A DNA stretch of 64,000 nt from Paraglaciecola arctica. GTDB taxonomy: Bacteria; Pseudomonadota; Gammaproteobacteria; Enterobacterales; Alteromonadaceae. Positions 1 to 8,216 of the stretch are shown here, piece by piece. The stretch spans positions 186,001 through 250,000 of the forward strand of contig NZ_JAHKQO010000015.1 of NCBI RefSeq assembly GCF_018861065.1. Direction: 5' to 3'. The position numbers were made by a program, and so were the translations under genes. Each line of letters begins with the position of its first letter. The stretch's first letter is position 1. The notes below the pieces were generated by a model that saw only the letters and a list, made by a program, of their open reading frames with translations, was not told where the DNA came from and searched no databases.

Positions 1-222
1 CATCTGAATGACGGCTAAAAATATCTGCCCAGGTAGCGCTAGCCATGCGGTAAGGGCGGCGACTAATTCACTTTTTACGAATCCTAAATCTGGACCTAGT
101 AATATGCCTGAAATCACACCCAAAATTAACGCTATGATGACTTTCAACCAAAGCCGACCATTAATAAGGTTGTCAAGTTGATTGGCTAGGTTTTTAAAAG
201 GACTGACAATAAATGATTTCAT
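1..222 (-). CDS. Dicarboxylate/amino acid:cation symporter, N-terminal fragment
   Basis: The gene runs off the left edge; only the first 74 residues are visible. An ATG at 222 opens a frame with a short amphipathic leader, then a hydrophobic segment (LWLKVIIALILGVISGILLG, about residues 24-43), a loop, and LPGQIFLAVIQM at the edge. This N-terminal pattern is typical of the SDF/DAACS (GltP/DctA) family, inner-membrane carriers that import C4-dicarboxylates or acidic amino acids with Na+ or H+. The substrate cannot be told from this fragment. It is transcribed away from the ndh gene, so the 223-599 gap holds divergent promoters. The assignment rests on motif recognition over a short stretch. 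Confidence 0.72.
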   Translation of the reverse strand, partial: MKSFIVSPFKNLANQLDNLINGRLWLKVIIALILGVISGILLGPDLGFVKSELVAALTAWLALPGQIFLAVIQM

Positions 223-381
223 GTGCTACCACTAGTCGTTTACAGCTTGAGTCACTAGTTAATTCAAAACAACAAGCAGTAATTATTAGCAATATTGCAG
301 CTTAACAAGGGGACCTTTTAATGGTCTTGACGCAAGTCAACTAATTAACTGGCAGGTTATGATTGTTTAGGTTGAAACCCC

Positions 382-413
382 AAGTAAAAAAGTAAACAAG
401 TAAACAAGTAAAC
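382..413. repeat. Tandem 8-bp repeat upstream of ndh
   Basis: Three exact copies of AAGTAAAC occupy 390-397, 398-405 and 406-413, preceded by a one-mismatch copy (AAGTAAAA) at 382-389. The array lies in the divergent promoter region before ndh. It could be a slippage-prone spacer or a set of phased binding sites; nothing in the sequence decides between these. Confidence 0.7.
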
Positions 414-427
414 AAAACTTAACTGAG

Positions 428-458
428 TTTCTATATCGTCCCTAGACAGATATAGAAA
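428..458. repeat. Inverted repeat with 10-bp arms upstream of ndh
   Basis: TTTCTATATC (428-437) is the exact reverse complement of GATATAGAAA (449-458), with an 11-base loop. TTTT follows at 459-462. It could be an operator, or a weak AU-rich terminator/attenuator in the ndh leader, about 140 bases before the chosen ATG. Confidence 0.5.
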
Positions 459-599
459 TTTTATGCATGATCATCACATCGCGTTATACATTTGCAATTA
501 TTGTGTTTATATCAATTATACTTTTTCCCATTGTTCTCCCCATACTATTCACAAGACTCAAAAGCGCCTCCAGTTTTTACATTACTTTTAGGAAATACC

Positions 600-1892
600 A
601 TGCAACAAATTGTTATTGTAGGCGGAGGCGCGGGTGGCTTAGAACTCGTTAGTCAACTGAGTCGAGCATTAGGCAAAAAAGGTCTGGCAAAAATCATTTT
701 AGTTGACCGGCAGCCTACCCATGTTTGGAAACCTTTATTACATGAGGTGGCGGCTGGGGTGATAGATAAAAACTCTGATGGTGTGGATTACCGAATTCAT
801 GCCGCTCGTCACAACTATCAATTTCAACTCGGAAACATGAGTAACATTGATCCGTTGAACAAACAAATTACACTGGATCCTCTCTTAGATGAACAAGGGG
901 AACCGCTGTTGCCTAGTAGAGTAATTGACTACGATTATTTAGTGCTAGCAATTGGCAGTGTCAGTAATGATTTTGGTACACCTGGAGTAGCTGAACACGC
1001 TTACTTTTTAGATTCCTTGGCTCAAGCCGAGCGTTTTCATAAAGCATTATTAAATCAATTGTTAAGGATCAATCAACAATCAGACAGCGACAGTACACTA
1101 CAAGTAGCGATTGTTGGAGCTGGCGCAACTGGAACTGAATTAGCAGCTCAATTGCATCATGTGGCTAACTTAGCTCGATCCTATGGTATGCCTGCCATGT
1201 CTTCAGAACGCTTAGAAATTTCAATTATTGAAGCAGGGAAGCGGATATTACCTGCCCTACCGGAACGAATTGCAGTATCAGCCAAAAAAGCCCTAACAAA
1301 ACTGGGCATTAAAGTTCTCGAAGGGACTCGAATAGTTAAAGCTGAAAAGGCGGGATTTGTTACTAACAATGACCAATTAATTGCAGCAGACCTTCTAGTA
1401 TGGGCCGCTGGGATCAAGGCCCCTGACTTTATTCAAAGACTCAATTTGTTTGAAACAAATAAAGCACAACAAGTGTTAGTCAATACACATTTGCAAAGTA
1501 CTATAAGTGAACAAATATTTGTCATTGGTGATTGTTGCGGCTTTAAGCAAGAGGACGGAACATGGGTACCACCGCGTGCCCAATCCGCTCATCAGATGGC
1601 AAGTTTAGTGGCTACAAACTTAATCAATATCAACAAAGATAAGCCACTAGCTGACTACCACTACACCGACTATGGCTCTCTGGTACATTTAAGTAAATAT
1701 AGTACCGTCGGAAGCCTTATGGGTAGTTTAAGTAATAGCAGTATGTTTATCGAAGGCCGCATTGCAAGATTGGTCTATATTTCTCTATACAATATGCATC
1801 AGTTTGCCGTCCATGGTTGGCGTAAGGGGTTGTTGGTATTACTGACTAGAAAACTAAGTAATATTGTAGGACCCAAACTGAAACTGCATTAA
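600..1892 (+). CDS. ndh: Type II NADH dehydrogenase (NADH:quinone oxidoreductase)
   Basis: A single-subunit, non-proton-pumping FAD enzyme that passes electrons from NADH to quinone at the inner face of the cytoplasmic membrane. The ATG at 600 is preferred over in-frame non-ATG codons upstream: it puts the FAD-binding GGGAGG at residues 8-13, gives the usual length of about 430 residues, and has a purine-rich AGGAAA before it. A second nucleotide-binding motif, GAGATG, is at 173-178 for NADH, and a late VIGDCCG segment matches the second FAD-contact motif. The C-terminal hydrophobic/basic tail (LVYISLYNMHQFAVHGW, then KGLLVLLTRKL) fits membrane association. It is a monocistronic gene, convergent with the DUF1624 gene. 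Confident at family level. Confidence 0.9.
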   Translation: MQQIVIVGGGAGGLELVSQLSRALGKKGLAKIILVDRQPTHVWKPLLHEVAAGVIDKNSDGVDYRIHAARHNYQFQLGNMSNIDPLNKQITLDPLLDEQGEPLLPSRVIDYDYLVLAIGSVSNDFGTPGVAEHAYFLDSLAQAERFHKALLNQLLRINQQSDSDSTLQVAIVGAGATGTELAAQLHHVANLARSYGMPAMSSERLEISIIEAGKRILPALPERIAVSAKKALTKLGIKVLEGTRIVKAEKAGFVTNNDQLIAADLLVWAAGIKAPDFIQRLNLFETNKAQQVLVNTHLQSTISEQIFVIGDCCGFKQEDGTWVPPRAQSAHQMASLVATNLININKDKPLADYHYTDYGSLVHLSKYSTVGSLMGSLSNSSMFIEGRIARLVYISLYNMHQFAVHGWRKGLLVLLTRKLSNIVGPKLKLH

Positions 1893-1909
1893 CCCACACA
1901 ACACGAACT

Positions 1910-1946
1910 ACAGACAGATAAATTGATATCCAGTTTACCTGTCTGT
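1910..1946. terminator. Possible hairpin between convergent ndh and DUF1624 genes
   Basis: ACAGACAG (1910-1917) pairs with CTGTCTGT (1939-1946); after one mismatch TAAA pairs with TTTA. The hairpin sits between the two convergent stop codons, as a shared terminator would, but neither side has a good U-tract. The call is tentative. Confidence 0.35.
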
Positions 1947-1954
1947 AAGCCGAT

Positions 1955-2674
1955 CTAACGGCCTAAAATTAAATCTGTTACCCCAAAAAAACCATATAAA
2001 ATAGGTTGATGCAGCAAATAAATAATCAACGAATGTTGCCCCAAAAATACCACTTTGTTTAACTTTCCGTTTGGTTTAATCCTAATGTTGAAAAGTCTCT
2101 TGTGCATAACAAATATCCCGATTAGCACCACGCCTATCCAAGGAAAAAAGCTCACGAGATCCACGGTAAAGGTAGGTATACCAAGATGAAACACACTCCA
2201 CTCCCATAACGGATACAGATCATAGGTATTAGTTCCATAACCCGCTATACACAAAATACCTAGTACTAGCGCCAAGTTCGGAGCTCGAACAAACAAAACT
2301 GAAACTGGCAGCGCTACAGTAATAAAATGTATGATCCCAAAGTACACCCAAGTATTTGGGTCCATTAATACACTGCCTAAGGTAATAAAAAGCGAAACAG
2401 AAAACAGCTTAGCTATTGCCATAGCGAGCTTCTTTTTATTTATTGAGTGATGATATGCCAAATAACTACTCATACCCACAGCCAACAAAAAACAGCTCAC
2501 AATGATCGCCCTAAATACTCGCCATTCAAAATCTTCACTGGTACTAAAATAAGCCCAATTAAACACTGTTAAATCGTAACTGAAGTGAAAAATAACCATC
2601 AAGATTATGGCTACACCTCTGAGTAAATCAGTTTCGTAATTTCTAGTATTCCTAGCGACTTGAGTGTTTTCCAT
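1955..2674 (-). CDS. DUF1624 / heparan-alpha-glucosaminide N-acetyltransferase-like membrane protein
   Basis: A polytopic inner-membrane protein of 239 residues. The opening DLLRGVAIILMVIFHFSYDL (early R and H) matches the DUF1624 family, which is related to eukaryotic heparan-alpha-glucosaminide N-acetyltransferase and to acyltransferase-3-like membrane enzymes. Six to seven hydrophobic helices follow, ending near LIIYLLHQPILYGFFG. The ATG at 2674 is preferred to the one at 2704, because it starts one base after the stop of the upstream gene and avoids a 29-base overlap. Bacterial members have no well-defined substrate, so the acyl-transfer role is inferred from the family. It is probably co-transcribed with the small basic gene upstream. 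Confidence 0.75.
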   Translation of the reverse strand: MENTQVARNTRNYETDLLRGVAIILMVIFHFSYDLTVFNWAYFSTSEDFEWRVFRAIIVSCFLLAVGMSSYLAYHHSINKKKLAMAIAKLFSVSLFITLGSVLMDPNTWVYFGIIHFITVALPVSVLFVRAPNLALVLGILCIAGYGTNTYDLYPLWEWSVFHLGIPTFTVDLVSFFPWIGVVLIGIFVMHKRLFNIRIKPNGKLNKVVFLGQHSLIIYLLHQPILYGFFGVTDLILGR

Positions 2675-2675
2675 T

Positions 2676-2927
2676 TTACTTTTGGTGATCCTTAAGCCAT
2701 TCATTTAAAAGCTTAATTTGCCCACACTTGTATGCTGCATAGGTTATGCGTAACGCATTTGATAACATTTCACTGTCTGTCCAACCTGTTTTTTCGGATA
2801 ACTCTGCATAACAGTCCATGGCTTGGGGAGTAACATAACCCCTCACCTGTTTTTTTCCTTTGTCTTTCTGTTTTTCTCTGAAGCGCCGTTGTTTTTCGGC
2901 ATTAGCACTGCGTTTAATTTGGCTCAT
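2676..2927 (-). CDS. Small basic protein, possible ribbon-helix-helix-like regulator
   Basis: An 83-residue protein. Residues 1-30 are very rich in Lys/Arg/Gln (KRSANAEKQRRFREKQKDKG). The remainder (about 31-75) has a short strand-like VRGYVTPQAM followed by two predicted helices (CYAELSEKTG, SEMLSNALRITYAAY). That layout resembles CopB/RepA-like or other ribbon-helix-helix DNA-binding proteins; I infer this from pattern only. The ATG at 2927 is preferred to the TTG at 2936. It abuts the DUF1624 gene and diverges from fabA. No function is assigned with confidence. Confidence 0.55.
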   Translation of the reverse strand: MSQIKRSANAEKQRRFREKQKDKGKKQVRGYVTPQAMDCYAELSEKTGWTDSEMLSNALRITYAAYKCGQIKLLNEWLKDHQK

Positions 2928-2990
2928 ATCATTCAAAAATTCATATCTTTAGGTTAAATTGCTCAAAAGGTGAAATATATCACTGTTCAG

Positions 2991-3009
2991 AGTTGTTTAG
3001 CTTACAACT
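2991..3009. promoter_or_regulatory. Operator-like palindrome before fabA
   Basis: AGTTGT (2991-2996) and ACAACT (3004-3009) form a perfect inverted repeat around a 7-base centre, 45 bases upstream of the fabA ATG. Unsaturated fatty-acid genes are controlled by FadR and FabR in enterics, but this sequence is not a clear match to either site as I know them. Operator status is inferred from position and symmetry. Confidence 0.35.
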
Positions 3010-3053
3010 GTTCGCTAAATTACCCACCTCAGAATATTTAGGCAGTATATAGA

Positions 3054-3572
3054 ATGACAGTACAACAAAATAGTTTCACAAAAGAAGAACTTTTATCTTG
3101 CAGTACCGGGGAATTGTTCGGGCCCGGAAATAGCCAGTTGCCGGCACCAAATATGCTAATGATGGACCGCATTGTTGAAATATATGAAACCGGCGGAGCT
3201 CACGATAAAGGCTATATAGTAGCGGAGCTTGATATTACTCCAGACCTTTGGTTTTTTGCTTGCCACTTTCCTGGCGACCCAGTTATGCCAGGTTGCCTAG
3301 GACTCGATGCGATGTGGCAATTAGTTGGATTTTTCTTGGGATGGTCAGGTGGACCGGGCAAAGGCAGAGCATTGGGAGTCGGCGAAGTTAAATTTACTGG
3401 ACAAGTGTTACCCTCGGCTAAAAAAGTGACTTATCGAATCGATTTAAAACGTGTCATCAAACGTAAACTATTTATGGGATTAGGTGATGGAACAGTGGCC
3501 GTTGACGGTAGAGTGATTTATCAAGCGAATGATTTGAAAGTAGGATTATTCCAAGATACCAGTAGCTTTTAA
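3054..3572 (+). CDS. fabA: 3-hydroxydecanoyl-ACP dehydratase/isomerase FabA
   Basis: Dehydrates 3-hydroxyacyl-ACP and isomerises trans-2- to cis-3-decenoyl-ACP, the committed step to unsaturated fatty acids. It is 172 residues, the normal family length. The hotdog-fold catalytic pair is visible as H71 in [12 protein letters not shown] and D85 in CLGLDAMWQ. The ATG is at 3054. No partner fabB is in the window. It is followed by a strong hairpin shared with the convergent rmf gene; fabA-rmf adjacency is a common gammaproteobacterial arrangement and supports both calls. Confidence 0.97.
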   Translation: MTVQQNSFTKEELLSCSTGELFGPGNSQLPAPNMLMMDRIVEIYETGGAHDKGYIVAELDITPDLWFFACHFPGDPVMPGCLGLDAMWQLVGFFLGWSGGPGKGRALGVGEVKFTGQVLPSAKKVTYRIDLKRVIKRKLFMGLGDGTVAVDGRVIYQANDLKVGLFQDTSSF

Positions 3573-3611
3573 TTCGGTTTAATGGTCACCATGAATGTTT
3601 TATAAAAATTA

Positions 3612-3631
3612 AAGCCCCAATTCTGGGGCTT
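3612..3631. terminator. Bidirectional terminator between fabA and rmf
   Basis: AAGCCCCA (3612-3619) pairs perfectly with TGGGGCTT (3624-3631) around a 4-base loop. AT-rich tracts flank both sides, so it can end fabA on the plus strand and rmf on the minus strand. Confidence 0.85.
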
Positions 3632-3645
3632 ATTAATTTAACTAT

Positions 3646-3822
3646 TTATCGACTGATTAGTCCGATACTTCTATCTCCGATGGCCTCTCGCCACCCTCCT
3701 AACCACTCAGATCTTGTATTTGAAGTATGAAACGGGCAGTTCTCTTTTGAACGACCTGCTATGCCTGCTTGGTAACCTTTAGAATGCGCCCTTGAAAGTT
3801 TATCTCTTTTTTGTCTTTTCAT
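3646..3822 (-). CDS. rmf: Ribosome modulation factor (100S dimerisation/hibernation)
   Basis: A 58-residue basic protein. It begins MKRQKRDKLSRAH and contains GYQAGIAGRSKE at about 17-28 and RSEWLGGWREA at about 37-47, which match the known RMF blocks closely. RMF binds 70S ribosomes near the mRNA exit/anti-Shine-Dalgarno region in stationary phase and promotes inactive 100S dimers. A strong Shine-Dalgarno (GAGGAAA) lies just upstream of the ATG at 3822. The position next to convergent fabA matches other gammaproteobacteria. The C-terminal tail is a few residues longer than in E. coli. Confidence 0.96.
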   Translation of the reverse strand: MKRQKRDKLSRAHSKGYQAGIAGRSKENCPFHTSNTRSEWLGGWREAIGDRSIGLISR

Positions 3823-4224
3823 TGAGTTTCCTCTTTTGAATGATTAATTACCTGTGGAGAATTGATCACCACGTAATAGAGATAGTGGATACTGATGTTT
3901 GGTTCAATAGTAAATGTTAGTTAAATTATTTGACATTATTTAACTGATTGAAAAAGTGTGTTTTTTGCCCATAAACTAAATTTGTATATAAAACCGGCTA
4001 TTTTAACATAAATGTAATAATACAAATCTACGCTCGTTTTCTAGTCTAGAGGTGTGTCAAAAGACGAATATTCATAGCTCTTTTATAGCTCAATAGTGCG
4101 TATTTATCTCAACGATCACTTTTATCATTTAGCTAATGAGCACTCAACCCCGCCTAAGTTTATACGTCTAAGCATGGGTGTAAACAAAGTGACTTATGAG
4201 TCATTATGATTATTACTTACATAA
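3823..4224. other. Intergenic region upstream of rmf
   Basis: About 400 bases without a gene, lying between rmf and the DUF3466 terminator. It holds the rmf leader and a candidate promoter (3879-3907). The remainder is AT-rich and shows no open frame of note, tRNA-like fold or repeat that I can support. Confidence 0.6.
3879..3907 (-). promoter_or_regulatory. Candidate sigma-70 promoter of rmf
   Basis: Read on the minus strand, TTGAAC (3907-3902) and TATCTC (3884-3879) are separated by exactly 17 bases. This would give a leader of roughly 50 bases before the rmf ATG. The -35 is good and the -10 mediocre. rmf is usually growth-phase controlled. Confidence 0.35.
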
Positions 4225-4256
4225 ACAAAGAACCCGCCTTTAGGCGGGTTCTTTGT
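4225..4256. terminator. Strong terminator of the DUF3466 gene
   Basis: ACAAAGAACCCGCC (4225-4238) pairs perfectly with GGCGGGTTCTTTGT (4243-4256) around TTTA. It lies 17 bases beyond the stop codon of the minus-strand DUF3466 gene. The sequence after the stem is T-rich. Confidence 0.85.
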
Positions 4257-4273
4257 GTTTAACATACATTAAG

Positions 4274-6010
4274 TTAGACTGAACGTTTTATACGTCGAAA
4301 GCCTAGCACTAACAAGCCAATTCCCAATATCCATGAAAGGTTAGCGCCTTGCCTATCTCTATTCTCTTCATCGGGTACATCACATGCTTCAATTTCACCA
4401 CCTACTATTGGAACCAGTTTAACCGCAGTGACTAAGTCAACTATAATTTCACTACCGGCTGAATCGAGGATCACTTCTCCCGAAGCATCCTTTGATGGCC
4501 CTTGATATCTAGCCGTTGCAGCGATTTCTCCGTTATCATTTATGCTATTCGCTTGCACTATTTTATAAGGTGAATCACAGTCAATTAGACTTTGTAAACC
4601 ACTAAACTCTTGGGTTTGATGATCGTATAAAAAACCTTCAGTGCGACGTCCTGTTAACGAGGCATCGATATCTCCATAACCAACAACTTGACCATTGTTA
4701 TTGATATCTAACGCTACGCTCGAAGATCCCAAAAAGAAGTCATCAGGGAAAGTTAACTCTGACAAATTCATATCGTAAACGTAAAACTTGGTTCTATTGG
4801 TACCGTTTACCGATTTAACTTGATAGCCCACCACCAGATTATCATTATTGATATCTTGGGCGGTACTGATAGTGTTTGAGGTTCTAGCCACTATACGTTC
4901 AGGATCGGGGGTTAAATTAATAATTTCGTCACCATCAAATATTACACCGTAATTACGGATTACGGTGACGTCACTTTCCGTATATTCCCCGTTTGAAATT
5001 CCAACAGCAATACCATTATCGTTAATTGCTATGGCCTGACTACTATAAACGGTAGTATCTTCGGCTTCTGGCTCAAAAAGTAATCCTAGTTCTTTGGTAT
5101 CTAACAAATTACCTTGGTCGTCTAATTGCCAGATTAACCCTCTGAGATGCGCATAAGAGGTAACGGAATTACTAAATGTTGTCACTACACTACTGATACA
5201 GGACTCAATTGGAACGTCCCCTCTGGATGGAAAGTCAGTGGTATCAGGATCGTCGTCGTCTACAAGTCCCTCATCTTCACAGTCTTCAATGGCGGTTTCT
5301 AACGTATCAGTTAAAAATGAAGTTGAACCGTAACCTACAACCTGATTACTTTCGTTAATCCCAAAGGCATCACTAAAACCGCCAGCGATAGTTTCAGGCG
5401 CGGGTAAATCAACTATTCTATTTCCCAAACTAACAAAACCGCGTGTTCCAAATTCGTGCACGATAAACGTGACATCGTCTCCGTCTTCAAAGGTATAGTC
5501 TACTTTATTGTAAAACCCTTCACCGCTACCCACAGCCATACCTGAATTGTTAATATCCCTAACGTTAGTATTAGTAGCAATTGAAAACTCGTTACTGAAG
5601 TCGGTGAGTTGATCAAAACCAGTAATGTAATCTGTTTCATTTTCAGAGGCTAAAAAACTAATACGATTAGCAATTTGCTGCGAGCTTTGGGTACCATCCG
5701 CTGAACTTATTAAGGCCAGTAACAACTGATAATCAACACTATTGAAATCGCCATTGCTCGCTGCTTGAACATCAGTTAGCAGACTGATTAAAGTTTCAGA
5801 TTCAAAATCTAATAAATCTAAATCAATAGGTATATTGAACGGCGAGTTCACATTGACTGTAACATTGCCATCTTGATTGATTGCACTAGGGAAACTATTT
5901 TGTCCTTTATCAGCAACAGGTAATTCAACCACTGTGTACTTAGCAGCTTGGGTACTAGGCGCTACCAAAAGGGCTAAAGATAATGCGGCGGCTAGCCTTG
6001 TTTTAGTCAT
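4274..6010 (-). CDS. DUF3466 family secreted/surface protein with C-terminal anchor
   Basis: A 578-residue exported protein. Residues 1-22 form a signal peptide (basic start, LAAALSLALLVAPSTQAA). Repeated motifs such as INDNGIAVG, INNNGQVVGYG and INESNQVVGYG are HAF-like repeats typical of the DUF3466 family, and suggest a beta-propeller-like fold. Two Cys near 240-265 and two near the C-terminus may form disulfides. The end (WILGIGLLVLGF, then RRIKR) is a transmembrane helix plus basic tail, the layout of GlyGly-CTERM-like sorting signals cleaved by rhombosortase, although the Gly-Gly itself is not clear here. Function is unknown; surface or secreted location is inferred. It is a single-gene unit with its own terminator. 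Confidence 0.8.
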   Translation of the reverse strand: MTKTRLAAALSLALLVAPSTQAAKYTVVELPVADKGQNSFPSAINQDGNVTVNVNSPFNIPIDLDLLDFESETLISLLTDVQAASNGDFNSVDYQLLLALISSADGTQSSQQIANRISFLASENETDYITGFDQLTDFSNEFSIATNTNVRDINNSGMAVGSGEGFYNKVDYTFEDGDDVTFIVHEFGTRGFVSLGNRIVDLPAPETIAGGFSDAFGINESNQVVGYGSTSFLTDTLETAIEDCEDEGLVDDDDPDTTDFPSRGDVPIESCISSVVTTFSNSVTSYAHLRGLIWQLDDQGNLLDTKELGLLFEPEAEDTTVYSSQAIAINDNGIAVGISNGEYTESDVTVIRNYGVIFDGDEIINLTPDPERIVARTSNTISTAQDINNDNLVVGYQVKSVNGTNRTKFYVYDMNLSELTFPDDFFLGSSSVALDINNNGQVVGYGDIDASLTGRRTEGFLYDHQTQEFSGLQSLIDCDSPYKIVQANSINDNGEIAATARYQGPSKDASGEVILDSAGSEIIVDLVTAVKLVPIVGGEIEACDVPDEENRDRQGANLSWILGIGLLVLGFRRIKRSV

Positions 6011-6069
6011 GTATAATTAATCCTACTTACTACTAATATGTTAATTGTTATTTTCTTTTTTATATTATG

Positions 6070-7971
6070 TTATTCGTTCAAAGCTTCAATCTCATCCCAC
6101 CTTTCATAACTTTGGTTTAGCAACTTTTCTGTTTCAGCTAATTCTGCAAGTACGGGGTCTGATTTTTCCGCTCCTTGGCTAAAAAAATCAGGAGAATTGA
6201 CTAATTGTTGTAAATTCTCTATTTGATTTTCAAGCGATTCAATTTTCAAAGGTAAAGATTCTAATTCAAGTTGTAATTTATATGATAACTTTTTAGCCTT
6301 TACTTCCGCAGAAATATTTTTAGGACTCTGAGTTTGAGGTTTAGTTGCAACTTTTGTCACTTTTTGTGACCTATGTTGAGCGTACCAGTTGCTGATATCA
6401 GTGCAGCCACCAACAAATTCTCTAATTTTCCCTTTACCTTCGAAGAAATAGCTCGATGTGACTACGTTATCAACAAACTCCCTGTCATGGCTAACTAAAA
6501 TGACCGTTCCAGGATAACTACATATAGTATCTTCTAACAGTTCTAAGGTTTCTACGTCTAAGTCATTTGTTGGTTCATCTAAGATAAGAATATTGCTAGG
6601 CTTTAACATCAACTTCGCCAATAACAATCGATTCTTTTCTCCACCAGATAGGGATTTTACAGGGGAATTGACACGTTCTGGTGTAAATAAGTAATCTTGT
6701 AGATAACTCATGACATGTTTAGTTTTACCATTGAGTGTGACTTCTCTTCTTCCGTCAGCAATAGCATCTATGACTTTTAGCTCGCCATCTAATTGGTCTC
6801 GGTGTTGATCAAAATATGCCACTTCAAGCTTTGAGCCCGATTTAACTACACCTGAAGTTGGTGACAATTGGCCCAATAACAGTTTAATCAAGGTACTCTT
6901 ACCACAGCCGTTAGGTCCGACTAACGCTAATTTTTCCCCTCTAAGAATAGTGGTAGTTAAGGACTCTACAATCAGTTTATCGGCAATGCTGTAATGAAGG
7001 TTTTCGGTTTCAAAAACTATTTTTCCTGAGCTCTTAGACTCGCTGACACTGACTTTAGCCGTGCCTAATTTGTTGGCTCTAAGTGAGCGTTCAGTTCTCA
7101 ATGCTTTGAGGGCACGTACTCGTCCTTCATTGCGGGTACGGCGAGCTTTAACACCTTGTCTTATCCATGCTTCTTCAATGCTTAACTTTTTGTCGAATAA
7201 CGCATTTTGTGCTTCTTCCACTTCCAAATCATGTGCTTTTTGGTCGAGATATGCTTGATAATTACCTGGATAACTCACTAAGTTTCCGCGGTCTAAATCG
7301 ATGATACGACTGGCAACTCTGCGAATAAATGCCCTGTCATGACTAACAAATACTACCGCACCTGAATACCCCATAATGGCATCTTCAAGCCATTTGATCA
7401 TGTCAATATCTAAGTGGTTTGTAGGCTCGTCTAAAAGTAGAATATCTGGTTCACTCGCCATAGCTTTTGCTAACGCGGCTTTTCTTCTCCAACCTCCAGA
7501 CAAATTGCTTAGTTGTTGATTCGGATCAAGCTGAAGTTTGGTTAAAACCTGCTGTATACGTTGCTCAAGCTGCCAACCATTGTGATGGTCAAGTTGCTGC
7601 TGGAAGAACTCTAACTTGGCCATATTCGCATCAGAGGGATCTTCTGCAACTAAATCTGCGGTGTGAAAATATCCCTTTAGATACTCCCCTACCTCAGCCA
7701 ACCCTTCTGCTACATAATCAAACAGACTACATTGCACACTTGCTGGTGGATCTTGTGGTAAACGGGAAACCTTTACTTCCCTATTTATCAAACGTTGACC
7801 GTCATCCAATTTGATATCAGCTTCAATCACTCGAAGTAAAGTGGACTTGCCACAACCATTGCGACCCACTAGACACAACCTTTCTCCTGGATGAATGACT
7901 AATTCAATACCATTTAATAAAGGGGGATGACCAAGAATGATACTGGCATTTTTTAACTGCAATAAACTCAA
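6070..7971 (-). CDS. uup: ABC-F family ATPase Uup
   Basis: A soluble duplicated ABC ATPase of the ABC-F group, which act on ribosomes or on structured DNA/RNA; Uup is linked to transposon precise excision and ribosome assembly. Walker A GRNGCGKST is at 36-44, signature LSGGWRRK and Walker B LLLDEPTNHLD follow, and the second cassette carries GPNGCGKST, LSGGEKNR and LILDEPTNDLD. The tail (about 560-633) is the coiled-coil DNA-binding domain typical of Uup. The start is a TTG at 7971 with a good AGGTGAG upstream; it overlaps the stop of the glutaredoxin gene as TTGA. Length is normal. Translational coupling with the upstream gene is likely. Confidence 0.93.
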   Translation of the reverse strand: MSLLQLKNASIILGHPPLLNGIELVIHPGERLCLVGRNGCGKSTLLRVIEADIKLDDGQRLINREVKVSRLPQDPPASVQCSLFDYVAEGLAEVGEYLKGYFHTADLVAEDPSDANMAKLEFFQQQLDHHNGWQLEQRIQQVLTKLQLDPNQQLSNLSGGWRRKAALAKAMASEPDILLLDEPTNHLDIDMIKWLEDAIMGYSGAVVFVSHDRAFIRRVASRIIDLDRGNLVSYPGNYQAYLDQKAHDLEVEEAQNALFDKKLSIEEAWIRQGVKARRTRNEGRVRALKALRTERSLRANKLGTAKVSVSESKSSGKIVFETENLHYSIADKLIVESLTTTILRGEKLALVGPNGCGKSTLIKLLLGQLSPTSGVVKSGSKLEVAYFDQHRDQLDGELKVIDAIADGRREVTLNGKTKHVMSYLQDYLFTPERVNSPVKSLSGGEKNRLLLAKLMLKPSNILILDEPTNDLDVETLELLEDTICSYPGTVILVSHDREFVDNVVTSSYFFEGKGKIREFVGGCTDISNWYAQHRSQKVTKVATKPQTQSPKNISAEVKAKKLSYKLQLELESLPLKIESLENQIENLQQLVNSPDFFSQGAEKSDPVLAELAETEKLLNQSYERWDEIEALNE

Positions 7972-8201
7972 CGTAAAAACTCACCTATTTGAAAAGAATC
8001 GAATGGCCAAGGTAATTCAGTTTGGTTATCTTCTCGGAATAAAACGGGTATCCGCGCACCAAACAAATGATACAAATCCGCGCTTGAACGCACATCGACT
8101 TTTTCAAGCTTAGATGCTGCGTGTTTATCCACTTCCTTAAGTAACGCCTCTGCCTGTTCACAAAGGCAGCAACCTTGGCCTGTATATAAAATTAAACCCA
8201 T
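7968..8201 (-). CDS. Glutaredoxin-like (DUF836-type) thioredoxin-fold protein
   Basis: A 77-residue thioredoxin-fold protein. It opens with a beta strand (LILYTG), then CCLCEQAEALL, giving a C11-x-x-C14 redox pair with an extra Cys at 12, and ARIPVLFRED supplies the cis-Pro loop. This fits the DUF836/glutaredoxin-like family, presumed thiol-disulfide exchange proteins of undefined substrate. The ATG is at 8201. It is translationally coupled to uup by a 4-base overlap and lies 15 bases after rlmKL, so rlmKL, this gene and uup probably form one transcript. Confidence 0.82.
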   Translation of the reverse strand: MGLILYTGQGCCLCEQAEALLKEVDKHAASKLEKVDVRSSADLYHLFGARIPVLFREDNQTELPWPFDSFQIGEFLR

Positions 8202-8216
8202 AAAACCTAATCCACC

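Larger units (their letters stand above)
223..599. other. Divergent intergenic region between symporter and ndh
   Basis: A 377-base non-coding stretch with divergent genes on each side. It contains a short tandem repeat (382-413) and a 10-bp-arm inverted repeat (428-458), listed separately. I could not assign clear -35/-10 boxes for either gene. Confidence 0.6.

Noticed and set aside
382-413. Tandem repeat as a CRISPR array
   Set aside because: Units are 8 bases and contiguous, without spacers; no cas genes are present.
492-599. N-terminal extension of the NADH dehydrogenase
   Set aside because: The extension begins with TTG, would displace the FAD motif by 36 residues, and the ATG at 600 gives the normal family start.
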